A stretch of DNA of 64,000 nt from Thalassocella blandensis (GTDB lineage Bacteria > Pseudomonadota > Gammaproteobacteria > Pseudomonadales > Cellvibrionaceae), in contig CABFPG010000004.1 of assembly GCA_902141825.1 (NCBI GenBank), forward strand, positions 526,829-590,828, given 5' to 3'. The translations under genes were made by a program, and so were the position numbers. How positions within the stretch are numbered: position 1 is the first letter of the stretch; the number at the start of each line of letters is the position of its first letter. Below, piece by piece: positions 35,980 through 45,568 of this stretch. Below the pieces are notes generated by a model. The model was not told the origin of the DNA. It did not search any database and saw only the letters and a list, made by a program, of their open reading frames with translations.

Positions 35980-36902
35980 TACATTGCCACCTCACGATGA
36001 ACGCCGCCCAAAGCCCCAATACACATCTGCACTAGACTTTCATCGCTTTCTTCTGGAAACGGTAGGTCTCCCTGCAGGCTTAAAATCGCTACTGGGACAG
36101 TTAAACTGCGTTTAAACTCTTCATTGATTTTATCAGCGCTAATGTTTTCGCCGCATAAATACAAAACGGAAGGCGGAGCCAACCCCATTTGTCGCTCGTA
36201 GTAGTCCAGCGAACGCTGAACTTCCAAGGCAAGCGCATCATTGGGAAGGTCATCCAGTAAACCGCCACCATAATTGAGCTTAAATTGCCGGGAAAGATAC
36301 ATGTTGCCATTGCGGTACAGAGAAACAGTTCCCCCGCCTTCTACAATTCTTGCAATTGCAACGCCACGGTTGTTATCGCCCTCTCGCTGTTTGATCAGAG
36401 ATATATTTCGCAAAGCCATTTCGGCAATATCAATGCTGGCAAGGGTTAAGCCACTGTCATGGACCTGATCAACCAAGGTTTGAATACGAGTTCGCTCTGC
36501 CACAACCACGTACACCATTTTTTTGCCTGAACGATTGCCATCCGCAGGAAGCAAAAATACGTCGACCAGTGCTTTTTCCACGGGAATGGATATCAGGTCT
36601 TTAATCCGCCAGCGAACAGCTTCACGCAATTCTTCATCGGGAACATCGGGTGCTTCCACCAGCAACAAGTTATAATCTTTAATATTTAAAATCAGGTGGC
36701 ACAAGCGTTTACTTAGTCTGTGCTTGCTAACAAAGTCATGTAAAGCAACGGTAAGATCACCTGCGTCTTGTGTCAGCACCCCCATCACATCAATACTTTC
36801 AGGCGTAGAAAAGCACCCTTTGCTGGCAACAGCCAGACCATCGGCCAGCACTTCTATGCTAACCAGACCTTTTTTGGCACCCAACTTATCCAGCCAATTC
36901 AA
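35979..36902 (-). CDS. mshI: MSHA biogenesis protein MshI (PilM-like)
   Basis: Actin-fold cytoplasmic protein of 307 residues, the PilM-like partner of MshI2. Visible elements are LVSIEVLADGLAVAS, the ELREAVRWRIKDLISIPVEKA segment typical of PilM/MshI and the later SLYRNGNMYLSRQFKLNYGG. The start appears to be TTG 36902 because no in-frame ATG lies nearby and GAGGG sits about nine bases upstream. It is the first gene of the minus-strand MSHA cluster in this window; mshH is not seen upstream. Confidence 0.86.
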   Translation of the reverse strand: MNWLDKLGAKKGLVSIEVLADGLAVASKGCFSTPESIDVMGVLTQDAGDLTVALHDFVSKHRLSKRLCHLILNIKDYNLLLVEAPDVPDEELREAVRWRIKDLISIPVEKALVDVFLLPADGNRSGKKMVYVVVAERTRIQTLVDQVHDSGLTLASIDIAEMALRNISLIKQREGDNNRGVAIARIVEGGGTVSLYRNGNMYLSRQFKLNYGGGLLDDLPNDALALEVQRSLDYYERQMGLAPPSVLYLCGENISADKINEEFKRSLTVPVAILSLQGDLPFPEESDESLVQMCIGALGGVHREVAM

Positions 36903-37306
36903 TGAGATCGCCCTCAGCCGTTACGCTATTCAATTCAACATATCTGCCAAGCGTCTGTTTTTTAACACTCAGCCTGCATGACCACCGAAGTTTGGAGGTC
37001 AAGAATAATTACACTTACTTATAATTACCGGTTATTCGATAACTGAAGTATAGACGCTGTTATAAAGATCGCCCGGGGATTAAAAACACGCAACATAGTC
37101 CATCCGGCGATAGCGAACGAAAAAGTGTAAACTTGGCAAATTGATCCACGGCAGGAGTGGTGTGCTACGAATTGTCAGACATTCGCGAGAGAAGGAAACA
37201 GCGATGCGCATCCACCCTGATAGCAGCATGTGATCACTTTGCATACAGAATTAATTTTTACCGGCGTACAAAACACCGGCTTTCGTATACCTTTGGTTTT
37301 TTGATT
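36903..37306. other. Divergent region between mshI and trmL
   Basis: About 400 bases contain the expected promoter of the msh cluster and of trmL. An imperfect inverted repeat lies at 36980-37000 (GACCACC / GGAGGTC, one mismatch). No unambiguous promoter was found on either strand. Confidence 0.4.
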
Positions 37307-37768
37307 ATGTTTAATGTTGTTTTATTCGAACCTGAAATCCCCCCCAATACCGGAAACATTATTCGCCTGTGTGCCAACACAGGTTGCCGCTTACACCTGA
37401 TTGAACCTCTGGGGTTTGTCTTGGATGATAAACGGCTGCGTCGTGCAGGCCTGGATTATGGCGAATGGAAGGATGCACAAACACACGCGAACTGGCAGGC
37501 CTTTCTTGAAGCAGAAGCACCGCAAAGGTTGTTTGGTATTTCCACTAAAGGAAAACAGTATCACAGTGATGTCGATTACCAGATAGGAGACTATCTGGTG
37601 TTTGGCCCAGAAACGCGGGGGTTACCTGAAGACATTCGCAACAGTATGGGCAATAACGTTATCCGAATTCCAATGACGCCCGATAGTCGCAGCATGAATC
37701 TCTCTAATGCGGCTTCAGTCATTGTGTATGAAGCCTGGCGTCATTTGGGCTACCCCAATGCGCTCTAG
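37307..37768 (+). CDS. trmL: tRNA (cytidine(34)-2'-O)-methyltransferase
   Basis: SPOUT-class enzyme that methylates the wobble base of certain leucine tRNAs. ATG 37307 gives 153 residues, close to E. coli TrmL. Conserved segments are [35 protein letters not shown] and [17 protein letters not shown], which form the trefoil-knot SAM site. The frame is open further upstream, but the family starts at [17 protein letters not shown]. The stop overlaps the end of the convergent CPBP protease gene by four bases. Confidence 0.95.
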   Translation: MFNVVLFEPEIPPNTGNIIRLCANTGCRLHLIEPLGFVLDDKRLRRAGLDYGEWKDAQTHANWQAFLEAEAPQRLFGISTKGKQYHSDVDYQIGDYLVFGPETRGLPEDIRNSMGNNVIRIPMTPDSRSMNLSNAASVIVYEAWRHLGYPNAL

Positions 37769-38754
37769 CGAAACGGGTATTCAAACAGAATAAGATGAAC
37801 ACTGTTGACGAGTAAATGCAGTAAAACCGGGACTTCTATCGCCCGGGTTTTACTGTAGCTCCACGCATACAAACACCCTGCCAGGCCGACTAACACCAAA
37901 TACTGTGCGCTTACCTGCGAAGAATAATGGGCAAGGGTAAACAGCCCGGCACTTACACCTGCGGCTACCAGCCCAGGCACTCGAATCCTTTCCAGTGTCT
38001 CCTGAATAAATAATCGAAAGAAAATTTCCTCGGCCAGGCAAGTCGAGATCAGATTAATCAGAATAAACCCAACAAACGCCATCTCCCATTTGGGGTCAAG
38101 CGCTACGCCCAGCAAATTTGCACACAAAAAAAACGCAGCGACCAATGGCACAAAAAGCGTGAAGAACGGTTTTACCAGAGGGGGTATTGATTGCGCGCAC
38201 TGTATTTTAGGTGAGACCAATAGAAACAGCAGCACAGCGGCAAGTAATTTATCCAGGCTATAAGCAATCGTCATTGGGTTAGCTGCCTTGCCCAAGGTCG
38301 TCGCCTCCATCACGATATGTCGCTCGAACCCAGGCCAGAGATGTAAAGCCAGGCTCAAACTTATGACTCCAGCCACAACCAGCAGTAGCGCCAGGGTGAC
38401 GCCTCTGGCAGTTCCGCCGATCAAACGCGTCTGAAAACAGCCAGTCAAAGTGACACGGAATGCGAGTAAACTGCCCCCTAATATCGCGAGGGGCAATAGA
38501 CTTGAAGCAGCAAGTAAAGGCTGATCTTGCGGGACACACAGACCGATAATAACTGCCAGACTCCAGGCGAGCATCGCCAACCTATCAATAGGCGGCGCGC
38601 TATACAATGCGTGCCTAAAAGGCTTTTCTGGCGCGCAATTTAAAGAAATCTCCGCAGGTGCAGTCGCGACGTGGATGCGCCATGGAAGCCCATAAGCAAA
38701 ACCGAGCCCGAATATGCACATTGTCAGGGGTAACCAGGCTAAAAATTCGTTCAT
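37765..38754 (-). CDS. CPBP family intramembrane metalloprotease
   Basis: Predicted polytopic inner-membrane protease or membrane protein of the CAAX/ABI (CPBP) family. The 329-residue protein has about eight hydrophobic segments. Motif 1 is [10 protein letters not shown] (EExxxR), motif 2 is the FTLAHYSS histidine and motif 3 is [10 protein letters not shown], so the metal-binding residues look complete. The substrate is unknown. It lies between trmL and rnb and interrupts the expected msh-mshQ neighbourhood. Confidence 0.85.
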   Translation of the reverse strand: MNEFLAWLPLTMCIFGLGFAYGLPWRIHVATAPAEISLNCAPEKPFRHALYSAPPIDRLAMLAWSLAVIIGLCVPQDQPLLAASSLLPLAILGGSLLAFRVTLTGCFQTRLIGGTARGVTLALLLVVAGVISLSLALHLWPGFERHIVMEATTLGKAANPMTIAYSLDKLLAAVLLFLLVSPKIQCAQSIPPLVKPFFTLFVPLVAAFFLCANLLGVALDPKWEMAFVGFILINLISTCLAEEIFFRLFIQETLERIRVPGLVAAGVSAGLFTLAHYSSQVSAQYLVLVGLAGCLYAWSYSKTRAIEVPVLLHLLVNSVHLILFEYPFR

Positions 38755-38939
38755 TTAAACCTCAAGTTTTATCCTCACTGTAATTTTCATCGTGCAGGAG
38801 GTTATTAAGCAATAAGAAATAATGTGCTAATTTCAAGCAAGTTGACGCGCATTTTACGCTAAGCTGTTGATTTTACAGCAGAAGCTTAATCTGCTGAGAT
38901 TTACAACACATCGTAAACATCCAGTTTTGCGATTATTTC

Positions 38940-38948
38940 TGATAGAAT
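38940..38948 (+). promoter_or_regulatory. Candidate extended -10 promoter of rnb
   Basis: TGATAGAAT fits the extended -10 form TGnTATAAT with one mismatch, 55 bases before the rnb start. No good -35 is visible, which is compatible with an extended -10 promoter. Confidence 0.35.
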
Positions 38949-39002
38949 TCGCGGCTTTTAGTCTTTAAGCCCTTACTCAGGATATTAGGAAAAACATCTA
39001 GC

Positions 39003-40982
39003 ATGTTAGATAGCAACGCCCTCAATCAATTATCGCAACTAAAGCAGGACATATTAGATGCGAAGGAATACGCTACTGGAACTGTCGTTGGAACAAGTGG
39101 CCGCTTTGGTTTCGTAAAACTGGAAGATGGGCGTGATGCGTTCTTGTCGCCAGAAAAAATGCAACGCGTACTCCCGGGGGACGTGGTTAAAGTCACCTTA
39201 ACCACGAATAAGAAAGGTAAGCTGGAAGCCGATTTGGAGTCTCTGGTAGAACGTTCGTTGGACCGTTTTATTGGTGAATACCGCACCAAGGGCTCTGCAC
39301 ACTTCGTTGCGCCTCTTGAATCCTCGGTTTCTCGGTGGATTTTTATACCGCCGCAGCAGCGAGCCAAATGCAAGGAAGGCGATATGATTGTCGCCAAACT
39401 CGTACGCCACCCATTTAAAGACGGTAAACCTTCAGCCAAGGTTGTGGAACGCATAGGTCAGGCGAACGACAGTAAAATTGAATTTAAGACAATACGCGCA
39501 AAATACAATCTGAACCGTGCCGACAACGAAACCTTGTTGAATCAGGCCAGTGACATTGAAAAGCTATTCAATGAAAGCGCCTTTGGTGAGCGCGATGATC
39601 TGACGCATATCCCCTTTGTCACTATTGACTCGGCGAAAACTCGAGACATGGATGATGCTATTGCCATAGAACATCTCGCTGACGGCTTAACTCGACTTCA
39701 CGTCGCCATTGCGGACCCTTCAGCATTTATTGAACAGGGTTCTACGCTGGCGAACAGTGCTCAGGTGCGTGCGCAGACGGTTTATCTGCTGGGTGGCTAT
39801 ATCCCGATGCTACCACTACAGCTAAGCAATGCCTGTTTTTCTTTAGAAGCGGGCAAAACACGCCCAGCTCTGGTCTGCCAAATTGACTTGAATGAGCAAG
39901 GCAGCATTTCACACTATCAATTCAGCTTTGCCAATATCGCATCCAAACACAAACTTTCTTATGATGATGTCGCTGCGTTTTTGGATGGCCAGCAAGACAC
40001 TGTACGCGAAATTATTCTGGATGCAGGTGACGATGCTCCTCCCGCCCCCGAACTTCCAGCTGAAATGCTGCAGCAATTACAAGACTTGAAGCAACTCGCC
40101 CAGTTGCGCAAAACGTTTAGAGAGCAAAACTTCATTCCTGCTGTAGATCAGACTGACTATGACTATCAGCTAAATGATCTGGGGAAAATTGAAGCGATTG
40201 TAGCCAAGCCTCGCAACATTGCGCATAGCATCGTGGAAGAAGCAATGCTGGCAACGAATATTTGTGCGGGTAAATTCCTGGCAGAACACGCTTCCGGTCT
40301 GTGCATTGCGCACCAGGGTTTTCGTCCTGAGCGACTGGGTGAAGTGAAAGCCCTGCTGAAAGAGGAACAAGTGGAGTGCGAACAGGACATTACTTCTCTA
40401 GAAGGTCATATTGCCCTGTTCAAACAACTTACCGAAAGCGAAGGCAAGCAGGCACTGGTATTCCCTCTGAGAAGAATGATGCAGGTAGGTGAACTGTCGT
40501 TGGAACCTAACCCGCATCTGGGTATGGGCGTTTCACACTACGCCACAATCACCTCGCCAATCCGCCGCTTTGCTGATTTATACAACCACTGGGCCATTCG
40601 TAAAGCACTGCAAGACAGCGTGGCTTTTGAAGCATTGAATGAACAGAGTCTTGAAGCGCTAACGGAGCAATTGAACATAGGTCGTCAGGCAGATCGCGAG
40701 CTCAATAAAAAGTTAATTATTCAATTTGCTGGAAGTCTGGTCGGCTCAACTGGAAAAGGGAAAATCCGTATCGTGACACAGCAAGGTTTTGGTGTGCGCT
40801 TGCAGGATACCGGCATTGATGGTTTTGTTTTATTTAAAAAGGATACGCCAAAAGTTTACGACGCCAAGCGAATGACGATTGAAGTTGACGGCGTGAAATA
40901 TAGTCTTGATATGGAAGTTGACGTTAAAGTTGAAAGCGTGGACAAAGAAAAACAGCGTATTGCTTTTTCGGTTTGCAAATAG
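39003..40982 (+). CDS. rnb: Exoribonuclease II (RNase II)
   Basis: Processive 3'-5' exoribonuclease involved in mRNA turnover. The 659-residue protein has N-terminal cold-shock domains (GRFGFVKLEDGRDAFLSPEKM) and the RNB catalytic domain with FVTIDSAKTRDMDDAIAIE, carrying the magnesium-binding aspartates. SHYATITSPIRRFADLYNH and a C-terminal S1 domain follow (GFGVRLQDTGIDGFVLF). Its length is close to RNase II rather than RNase R (about 750-800 residues with a basic tail). Confidence 0.92.
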   Translation: MLDSNALNQLSQLKQDILDAKEYATGTVVGTSGRFGFVKLEDGRDAFLSPEKMQRVLPGDVVKVTLTTNKKGKLEADLESLVERSLDRFIGEYRTKGSAHFVAPLESSVSRWIFIPPQQRAKCKEGDMIVAKLVRHPFKDGKPSAKVVERIGQANDSKIEFKTIRAKYNLNRADNETLLNQASDIEKLFNESAFGERDDLTHIPFVTIDSAKTRDMDDAIAIEHLADGLTRLHVAIADPSAFIEQGSTLANSAQVRAQTVYLLGGYIPMLPLQLSNACFSLEAGKTRPALVCQIDLNEQGSISHYQFSFANIASKHKLSYDDVAAFLDGQQDTVREIILDAGDDAPPAPELPAEMLQQLQDLKQLAQLRKTFREQNFIPAVDQTDYDYQLNDLGKIEAIVAKPRNIAHSIVEEAMLATNICAGKFLAEHASGLCIAHQGFRPERLGEVKALLKEEQVECEQDITSLEGHIALFKQLTESEGKQALVFPLRRMMQVGELSLEPNPHLGMGVSHYATITSPIRRFADLYNHWAIRKALQDSVAFEALNEQSLEALTEQLNIGRQADRELNKKLIIQFAGSLVGSTGKGKIRIVTQQGFGVRLQDTGIDGFVLFKKDTPKVYDAKRMTIEVDGVKYSLDMEVDVKVESVDKEKQRIAFSVCK

Positions 40983-41013
40983 ATTGATTAATTAATTGAG
41001 AACCGCGTTTAAG

Positions 41014-41049
41014 CGGCAGCGTTAGGCTTTGACGAGTTTAACGCTGCCG
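41014..41049. terminator. Shared hairpin between convergent rnb and mshQ
   Basis: CGGCAGCGTTA (41014-41024) and TAACGCTGCCG (41039-41049) pair perfectly over 11 bp around a 14-base loop. It sits between the two convergent stops and abuts the mshQ stop at 41050, so it could serve both. No long T-run follows. Confidence 0.55.
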
Positions 41050-44000
41050 TTAATTCAAGACTTCCCGCCAATGAATAATGCGGTCATGCCCGCGATAGCG
41101 GCCAAAACTCACTTCTATGCTTGGCAATGCGGTTTCATTCCCGTAATTTCCATCACCATCCCAATCGCCACGCAAGAACGGATAATTCGTTAAATCCACA
41201 TCAACATAAAAGCTTCCTGTATTGCCGGCGCCCGGGGCGGAAAACTGCAGCCCCGCATCGCCATTAACAAAATCAAAACGAACCCCGGCATCAAACTCAC
41301 TGAAGCTGCCGGTGCTGGTTCCACTGCCAACGGCAACATTGCGATTACTATCTACATTTAAGGCATTCCCCGCAAAGCGCACTTCACTAAAGGCGATAGA
41401 GGTGCAGTATAAATCTTCGGTATTTCTTACGAACTCCGCACCATTCCAATATTGCACCTCTAACGGCACATTCAATGCAGCGCTTTCTGGGCCATGCGCA
41501 TTCGTGCCGGACAAGCGCCCGAAACGAAATGCAATGGCTGACCCCAGTGCTGCAGCATTACAATCGTCGTCACTCACACAATCATTAGCCTGAGCAGCAT
41601 TCATATTTAAGGACGTACTGCTGAAATCAATACCATCGGCTCCGCCATTGGTTTGCAGACCAAACTGTACTGCCGACAACGGTCCATCAGGCGCTTCTAT
41701 CCCAGCACTGGAAAATCGCGCAAGTGCTCCTGTGCCACTATTAAGTTGATAGACACCGCTGACAAAAGTGGCTGTATCGATGCCTGCACGAGAACTTAAA
41801 TCCACGCCACTGTTGTTGTTTTCTGCAACCACATTAAATCCACTGACGGGATAGCCAAGCGCCTGGTCATAATTCGTTAACACACTTGCCCCGGCCACAG
41901 CGTTCACGGAAAAGTTAAACTGTAAAGGTCGATAGGTTAATCCAAGATCTGACATATAAGTAAATCCGCCAGCAGCGCAACCCTCAATCAAACTCACCCC
42001 CGTCAAAGTAAAGTGCTCAGGGTAAAACCGGCCAACGTCCACACCATCCCGACTAGTGACTTTCCCCGCATCCAAATAATTGTCATCCGTGCTTGCATGC
42101 ATTTCAATAGTTCCGGCTTCAGGCCATGCAACAGATGTGTTTATAAACACCCCGAGCGTGCCAGCGGAAGTAAAACTATTTGCGGAAGTTAAAGCAGGTA
42201 AATTGCCCCCTACGGGCATGCGTAATGACGATGCTTCCAATTGAAGGGTTTCTGGTGAAATCTCCAAACCAAAATTAGGTGTGATTCGTCCATCTTCATT
42301 TCGCGCCTCAACCGTAACGCGAAATGGTGTTCCCGCAACGACAAACCCTGGGCCTGATGCCAGGCTCCCGGGATTTGCAGTTAAATCCGGGGCTTGCACA
42401 CTTGTGATTACCAGATCATCCGGGTAAACAGTGGAATTGTTACTGCTCCCTTGCAAGGTAATCGCTGGCCCTTCTCCGTCGGACGGTAAATTAATTCTTG
42501 CGTGCAGACGAATTTGACCAACATCGAAATATTCAAACTGGAATGGTGCAACTCCCTGAGCATCAAAGGTCAATGGTACGGCCTGATATGCGGCGACTGC
42601 TCCAGCATTATTTTCTTCAATTGCCATACCGTTTATTTGCAAGTCCTTGTCATACTGGCAAGTACTGGGGTTGACGCACTCGTACGCCATGTCGACATTC
42701 CTCGCTCCGAGTAACCGTGCGATACACGCCCCGGTATTGGAATCAGTCTCTACCGCACGAACAATCGAATTAGAACTTAACCCACCGGCCACCAGCGGCG
42801 ATATAATAGGACCGTCGCCAACGCCATTAGCATCGGCATCTTCGTAAAACAAAAATCCTGTATTTAAAAACTGTATCCGATTATCTTCGGTTGCATCGCC
42901 ATCTACATCCGTATTACCAAGTCCATCCACAACATCAATATCTACCAATGCTTCCGAGATATTCCCCAAGCGTAAACTGACCGCCGCCTCACCGGAAAAC
43001 TCATACTGAGCCACTCCCGGAGACAGCACCGAAAATGTGCCATTCCCCGAAGCCAGACTCCAGGTAACATCGTTTGCACTCCAGCCGGGAGTTGCTGAAG
43101 TTGCGCTGACCTGAATGGTATAACTGTCAGCATCCACACCAGCGTGTGTATCATCATGCGCGGCAATGGTGACGAGCTCTGATTCACATGTCACCCCCGC
43201 ACCTGAATTTTGAATGGCGTAATGGCTTAGCAATGACACTGGGCAAGTGTGAGTCAGGTCCATTACCTGGATAACCTGCGCAGCGGTCAACGCTGTATCA
43301 AAAACATTGACTTCGTCAATATAACCGTTGAATCGGCGCGTGTGATAGTTCAAGTCTGTACCAATAAACAGACTATTATTATTTTGATTTAGCCCTGCCG
43401 TTGAACTGCTCGACCCAGACTCAACCCCATTAATGTACACTTTCTGCTGCCCGGTTTGATACGTAATTGTGACGTGATTCCAGGCGTTTAAGGTTACTGG
43501 ATTGGTCGAGGTAACTTGTTCGTTCCCTCCGCCCCACCACCAATACACCTGGCCCAGGCCATTTAAATGAAATTCGTAGTTTGTATCTTTAGAAACGATG
43601 GTGGCCAAGTCTGAGGTAGCGTAACTGAGAGGATAAATCCAAGCACTTACTGAAAAGTTATCTGCAAAGTCCAGCAGGGAGTTATTCCCTGGGTCTGGAA
43701 TTTCAACATAGCCGTCATTAGCGCCATTAAAAATTCCATATCCACAGGTACCTGGCTCACCAGCAATCGCGGGATTGGCATTATCTTTGTCTGGAAACCC
43801 GTTTAAGTTTACAGCCTCTCCGTGAAGCCCATTCACCGAGCTGTCAATAACTTCCCCTGGGGTTCCTGTCCATGAGATTTCATCAAAATAATAAGCGGCG
43901 ACGGGTTGTGGCAATTGAGTACCACACACTTCAATCGTAAAATTATCAACTTCCATCCGTTCATTGCCGCTATCAAAACAACAAACAGTGTAATAATCAA

Positions 44001-45021
44001 ATGGCAATCGAAAGCGAACCTGCATATCAGTAGAGGCGTAACTGGAAATCGTATATGAACGCGAGCCGGTTGCATTGTTGTTGAAACCATAAAAAAGTTC
44101 GAGTAAATCCCAGTTGGCTCCACCATCGCTAGAAACCTCCAAAAATAGCCCATCCTCTAAATCAACACCGCCACGCATGGCAAAATCAAAACTAAGGGTT
44201 ATCGAATCTGCTCCAGATGTGTCGGCTTGCCGAGTTATCGCGGTATTGAAAAGATAGGACCCGTTACCAGAGATTTGCAAAACGCCGCCAGAAATACGTA
44301 GATCACCGTTATTTGGACTACCATTATCATTGGTCTCAACCCAAGAGTTTCCTGACCAATTTAACGTCCCATCACTATTGTTGTAATTAACAGTATTAAA
44401 ATTGTCTGCATAGGTGTCACAACTTCCTCCAACTGCACCAGTTTCACGCACGATGACATCGTCTATGTGCCAATAATCAAAATTCCCCGCATTCGCCTGA
44501 ACCAGAGTAAATCGAAGTCGTAAATTGGAGTGTAATGCGTCAGCAGGTAAGGTGAATGTTGGCGTAAATATTTCTCCCTGAGCACCATCACCAGGATAAG
44601 TGTCTAGCTCTATCCAAGTATTTGCATTGTTCAAATACTCGAATAACAAGTCCTCACCAGCATCTGGATTTTCACTAAAACTATCGTCCCCGCGACGAAT
44701 CCAGACAGAAACTTCCGCTCCTCCAACTCCCGCCGCATTAATATTCCCAGCATCACTGGTAACAGAAACATTTCCCTCTCCTAAGCGTAAAGAGTTTGAT
44801 GGCGAACTAAAAGTCTGTCCGTTAACACTGGCGTCACCAGCACCTGCTTCACTCCAGTCGCTCTGAAAATCGCCGTTATTATTAAAATATTCTTCGAATA
44901 ATATATCGCCGGGAGCGGCGAATAAATGGGCGCTCGCCAGAACAAGATAACTAACGAGAAGAATCTTGGAGAGTGGAATTCCTGGGGGTTGAACCCAGCT
45001 AAACTTGTGAGTTTTGAACAT
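41050..45021 (-). CDS. mshQ: Large secreted MshQ-like protein (LamG plus DUF6701)
   Basis: Predicted exported protein of 1323 residues with a signal peptide (SKILLVSYLVLASAHLFA before APGD). The first third has repeated beta-sandwich regions with DxDxDG-like and Asn/Gly-rich stretches (YWHIDDVIVRE, MEVDNFTIEVCG). A LamG/concanavalin-like domain lies at about 415-600 (NFSVSAWIYPL, GQQKVYINGVESG, FNGYIDEVNVFDTALTAAQV). The C-terminal half (FYPEHFTL, WNGAEFVRN, EVSFGRYRGHDRIIHWREVLN) matches the MshQ/DUF6701 family. It is likely surface-exposed and linked to the MSHA pilus or adhesion. It lies outside the main msh cluster. Confidence 0.85.
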   Translation of the reverse strand: MFKTHKFSWVQPPGIPLSKILLVSYLVLASAHLFAAPGDILFEEYFNNNGDFQSDWSEAGAGDASVNGQTFSSPSNSLRLGEGNVSVTSDAGNINAAGVGGAEVSVWIRRGDDSFSENPDAGEDLLFEYLNNANTWIELDTYPGDGAQGEIFTPTFTLPADALHSNLRLRFTLVQANAGNFDYWHIDDVIVRETGAVGGSCDTYADNFNTVNYNNSDGTLNWSGNSWVETNDNGSPNNGDLRISGGVLQISGNGSYLFNTAITRQADTSGADSITLSFDFAMRGGVDLEDGLFLEVSSDGGANWDLLELFYGFNNNATGSRSYTISSYASTDMQVRFRLPFDYYTVCCFDSGNERMEVDNFTIEVCGTQLPQPVAAYYFDEISWTGTPGEVIDSSVNGLHGEAVNLNGFPDKDNANPAIAGEPGTCGYGIFNGANDGYVEIPDPGNNSLLDFADNFSVSAWIYPLSYATSDLATIVSKDTNYEFHLNGLGQVYWWWGGGNEQVTSTNPVTLNAWNHVTITYQTGQQKVYINGVESGSSSSTAGLNQNNNSLFIGTDLNYHTRRFNGYIDEVNVFDTALTAAQVIQVMDLTHTCPVSLLSHYAIQNSGAGVTCESELVTIAAHDDTHAGVDADSYTIQVSATSATPGWSANDVTWSLASGNGTFSVLSPGVAQYEFSGEAAVSLRLGNISEALVDIDVVDGLGNTDVDGDATEDNRIQFLNTGFLFYEDADANGVGDGPIISPLVAGGLSSNSIVRAVETDSNTGACIARLLGARNVDMAYECVNPSTCQYDKDLQINGMAIEENNAGAVAAYQAVPLTFDAQGVAPFQFEYFDVGQIRLHARINLPSDGEGPAITLQGSSNNSTVYPDDLVITSVQAPDLTANPGSLASGPGFVVAGTPFRVTVEARNEDGRITPNFGLEISPETLQLEASSLRMPVGGNLPALTSANSFTSAGTLGVFINTSVAWPEAGTIEMHASTDDNYLDAGKVTSRDGVDVGRFYPEHFTLTGVSLIEGCAAGGFTYMSDLGLTYRPLQFNFSVNAVAGASVLTNYDQALGYPVSGFNVVAENNNSGVDLSSRAGIDTATFVSGVYQLNSGTGALARFSSAGIEAPDGPLSAVQFGLQTNGGADGIDFSSTSLNMNAAQANDCVSDDDCNAAALGSAIAFRFGRLSGTNAHGPESAALNVPLEVQYWNGAEFVRNTEDLYCTSIAFSEVRFAGNALNVDSNRNVAVGSGTSTGSFSEFDAGVRFDFVNGDAGLQFSAPGAGNTGSFYVDVDLTNYPFLRGDWDGDGNYGNETALPSIEVSFGRYRGHDRIIHWREVLN

Positions 45022-45174
45022 AGTGTTTTAGACAAAAAATGGCGTTCTCTGTCCATATATCGCAGCCAACCGAACATGTTCAGATTGGCGTGTCGATAAT
45101 TACGGCATGTTTCTTAAGTTTAGCTGCTTTTTCGAAGGTTAAATTTATATTTACAATAAACTACTAAAATTTAA

Positions 45175-45525
45175 TTACTTTAATATATGAACTGTAGAGG
45201 CCATATCCACAGTGTTGGAATCCAGGAATTTAAACTTATTCCAGGCAATTTTAACTTCATCGTTATTTTTTAGTTTCGTCGCCTGATCAATACGCTGCCC
45301 ATTAACCTCTGTGCCATTTGTACTGCCAAGATCTGTTATGAAGTATTCGACTTCCTCAGGGAAATCCTCGTTCGGAATGCGCTCGATAACGGCATGTTTG
45401 GAGCTGACCGAGGCATCATCAATAATAATATCGTTGTCTGGCAAACGCCCTACTGCCATCGACGGTTTGTCCAGATCAAATTTATAGGTGACTACCCCAT
45501 CGACCAATTGCGCTAACATCGCCAT
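45175..45525 (-). CDS. FHA-domain protein (downstream)
   Basis: A 116-residue single FHA domain that should bind phosphothreonine. Conserved residues are intact: VGRLPDNDI with GR, the SSKHAVIE motif (SxxH) and DLGSTNGTEVNG. The start is ATG 45525 (MAMLAQLVDG). It lies 43 bases after the Ser/Thr kinase gene and before mshQ, and is the last gene of a signalling cluster. It is likely a substrate or adaptor of that kinase. Confidence 0.9.
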   Translation of the reverse strand: MAMLAQLVDGVVTYKFDLDKPSMAVGRLPDNDIIIDDASVSSKHAVIERIPNEDFPEEVEYFITDLGSTNGTEVNGQRIDQATKLKNNDEVKIAWNKFKFLDSNTVDMASTVHILK

Positions 45526-45568
45526 AGTGATTACCTTTACTCTCTTTTCAATGCTTCTAGAAGCTTAG

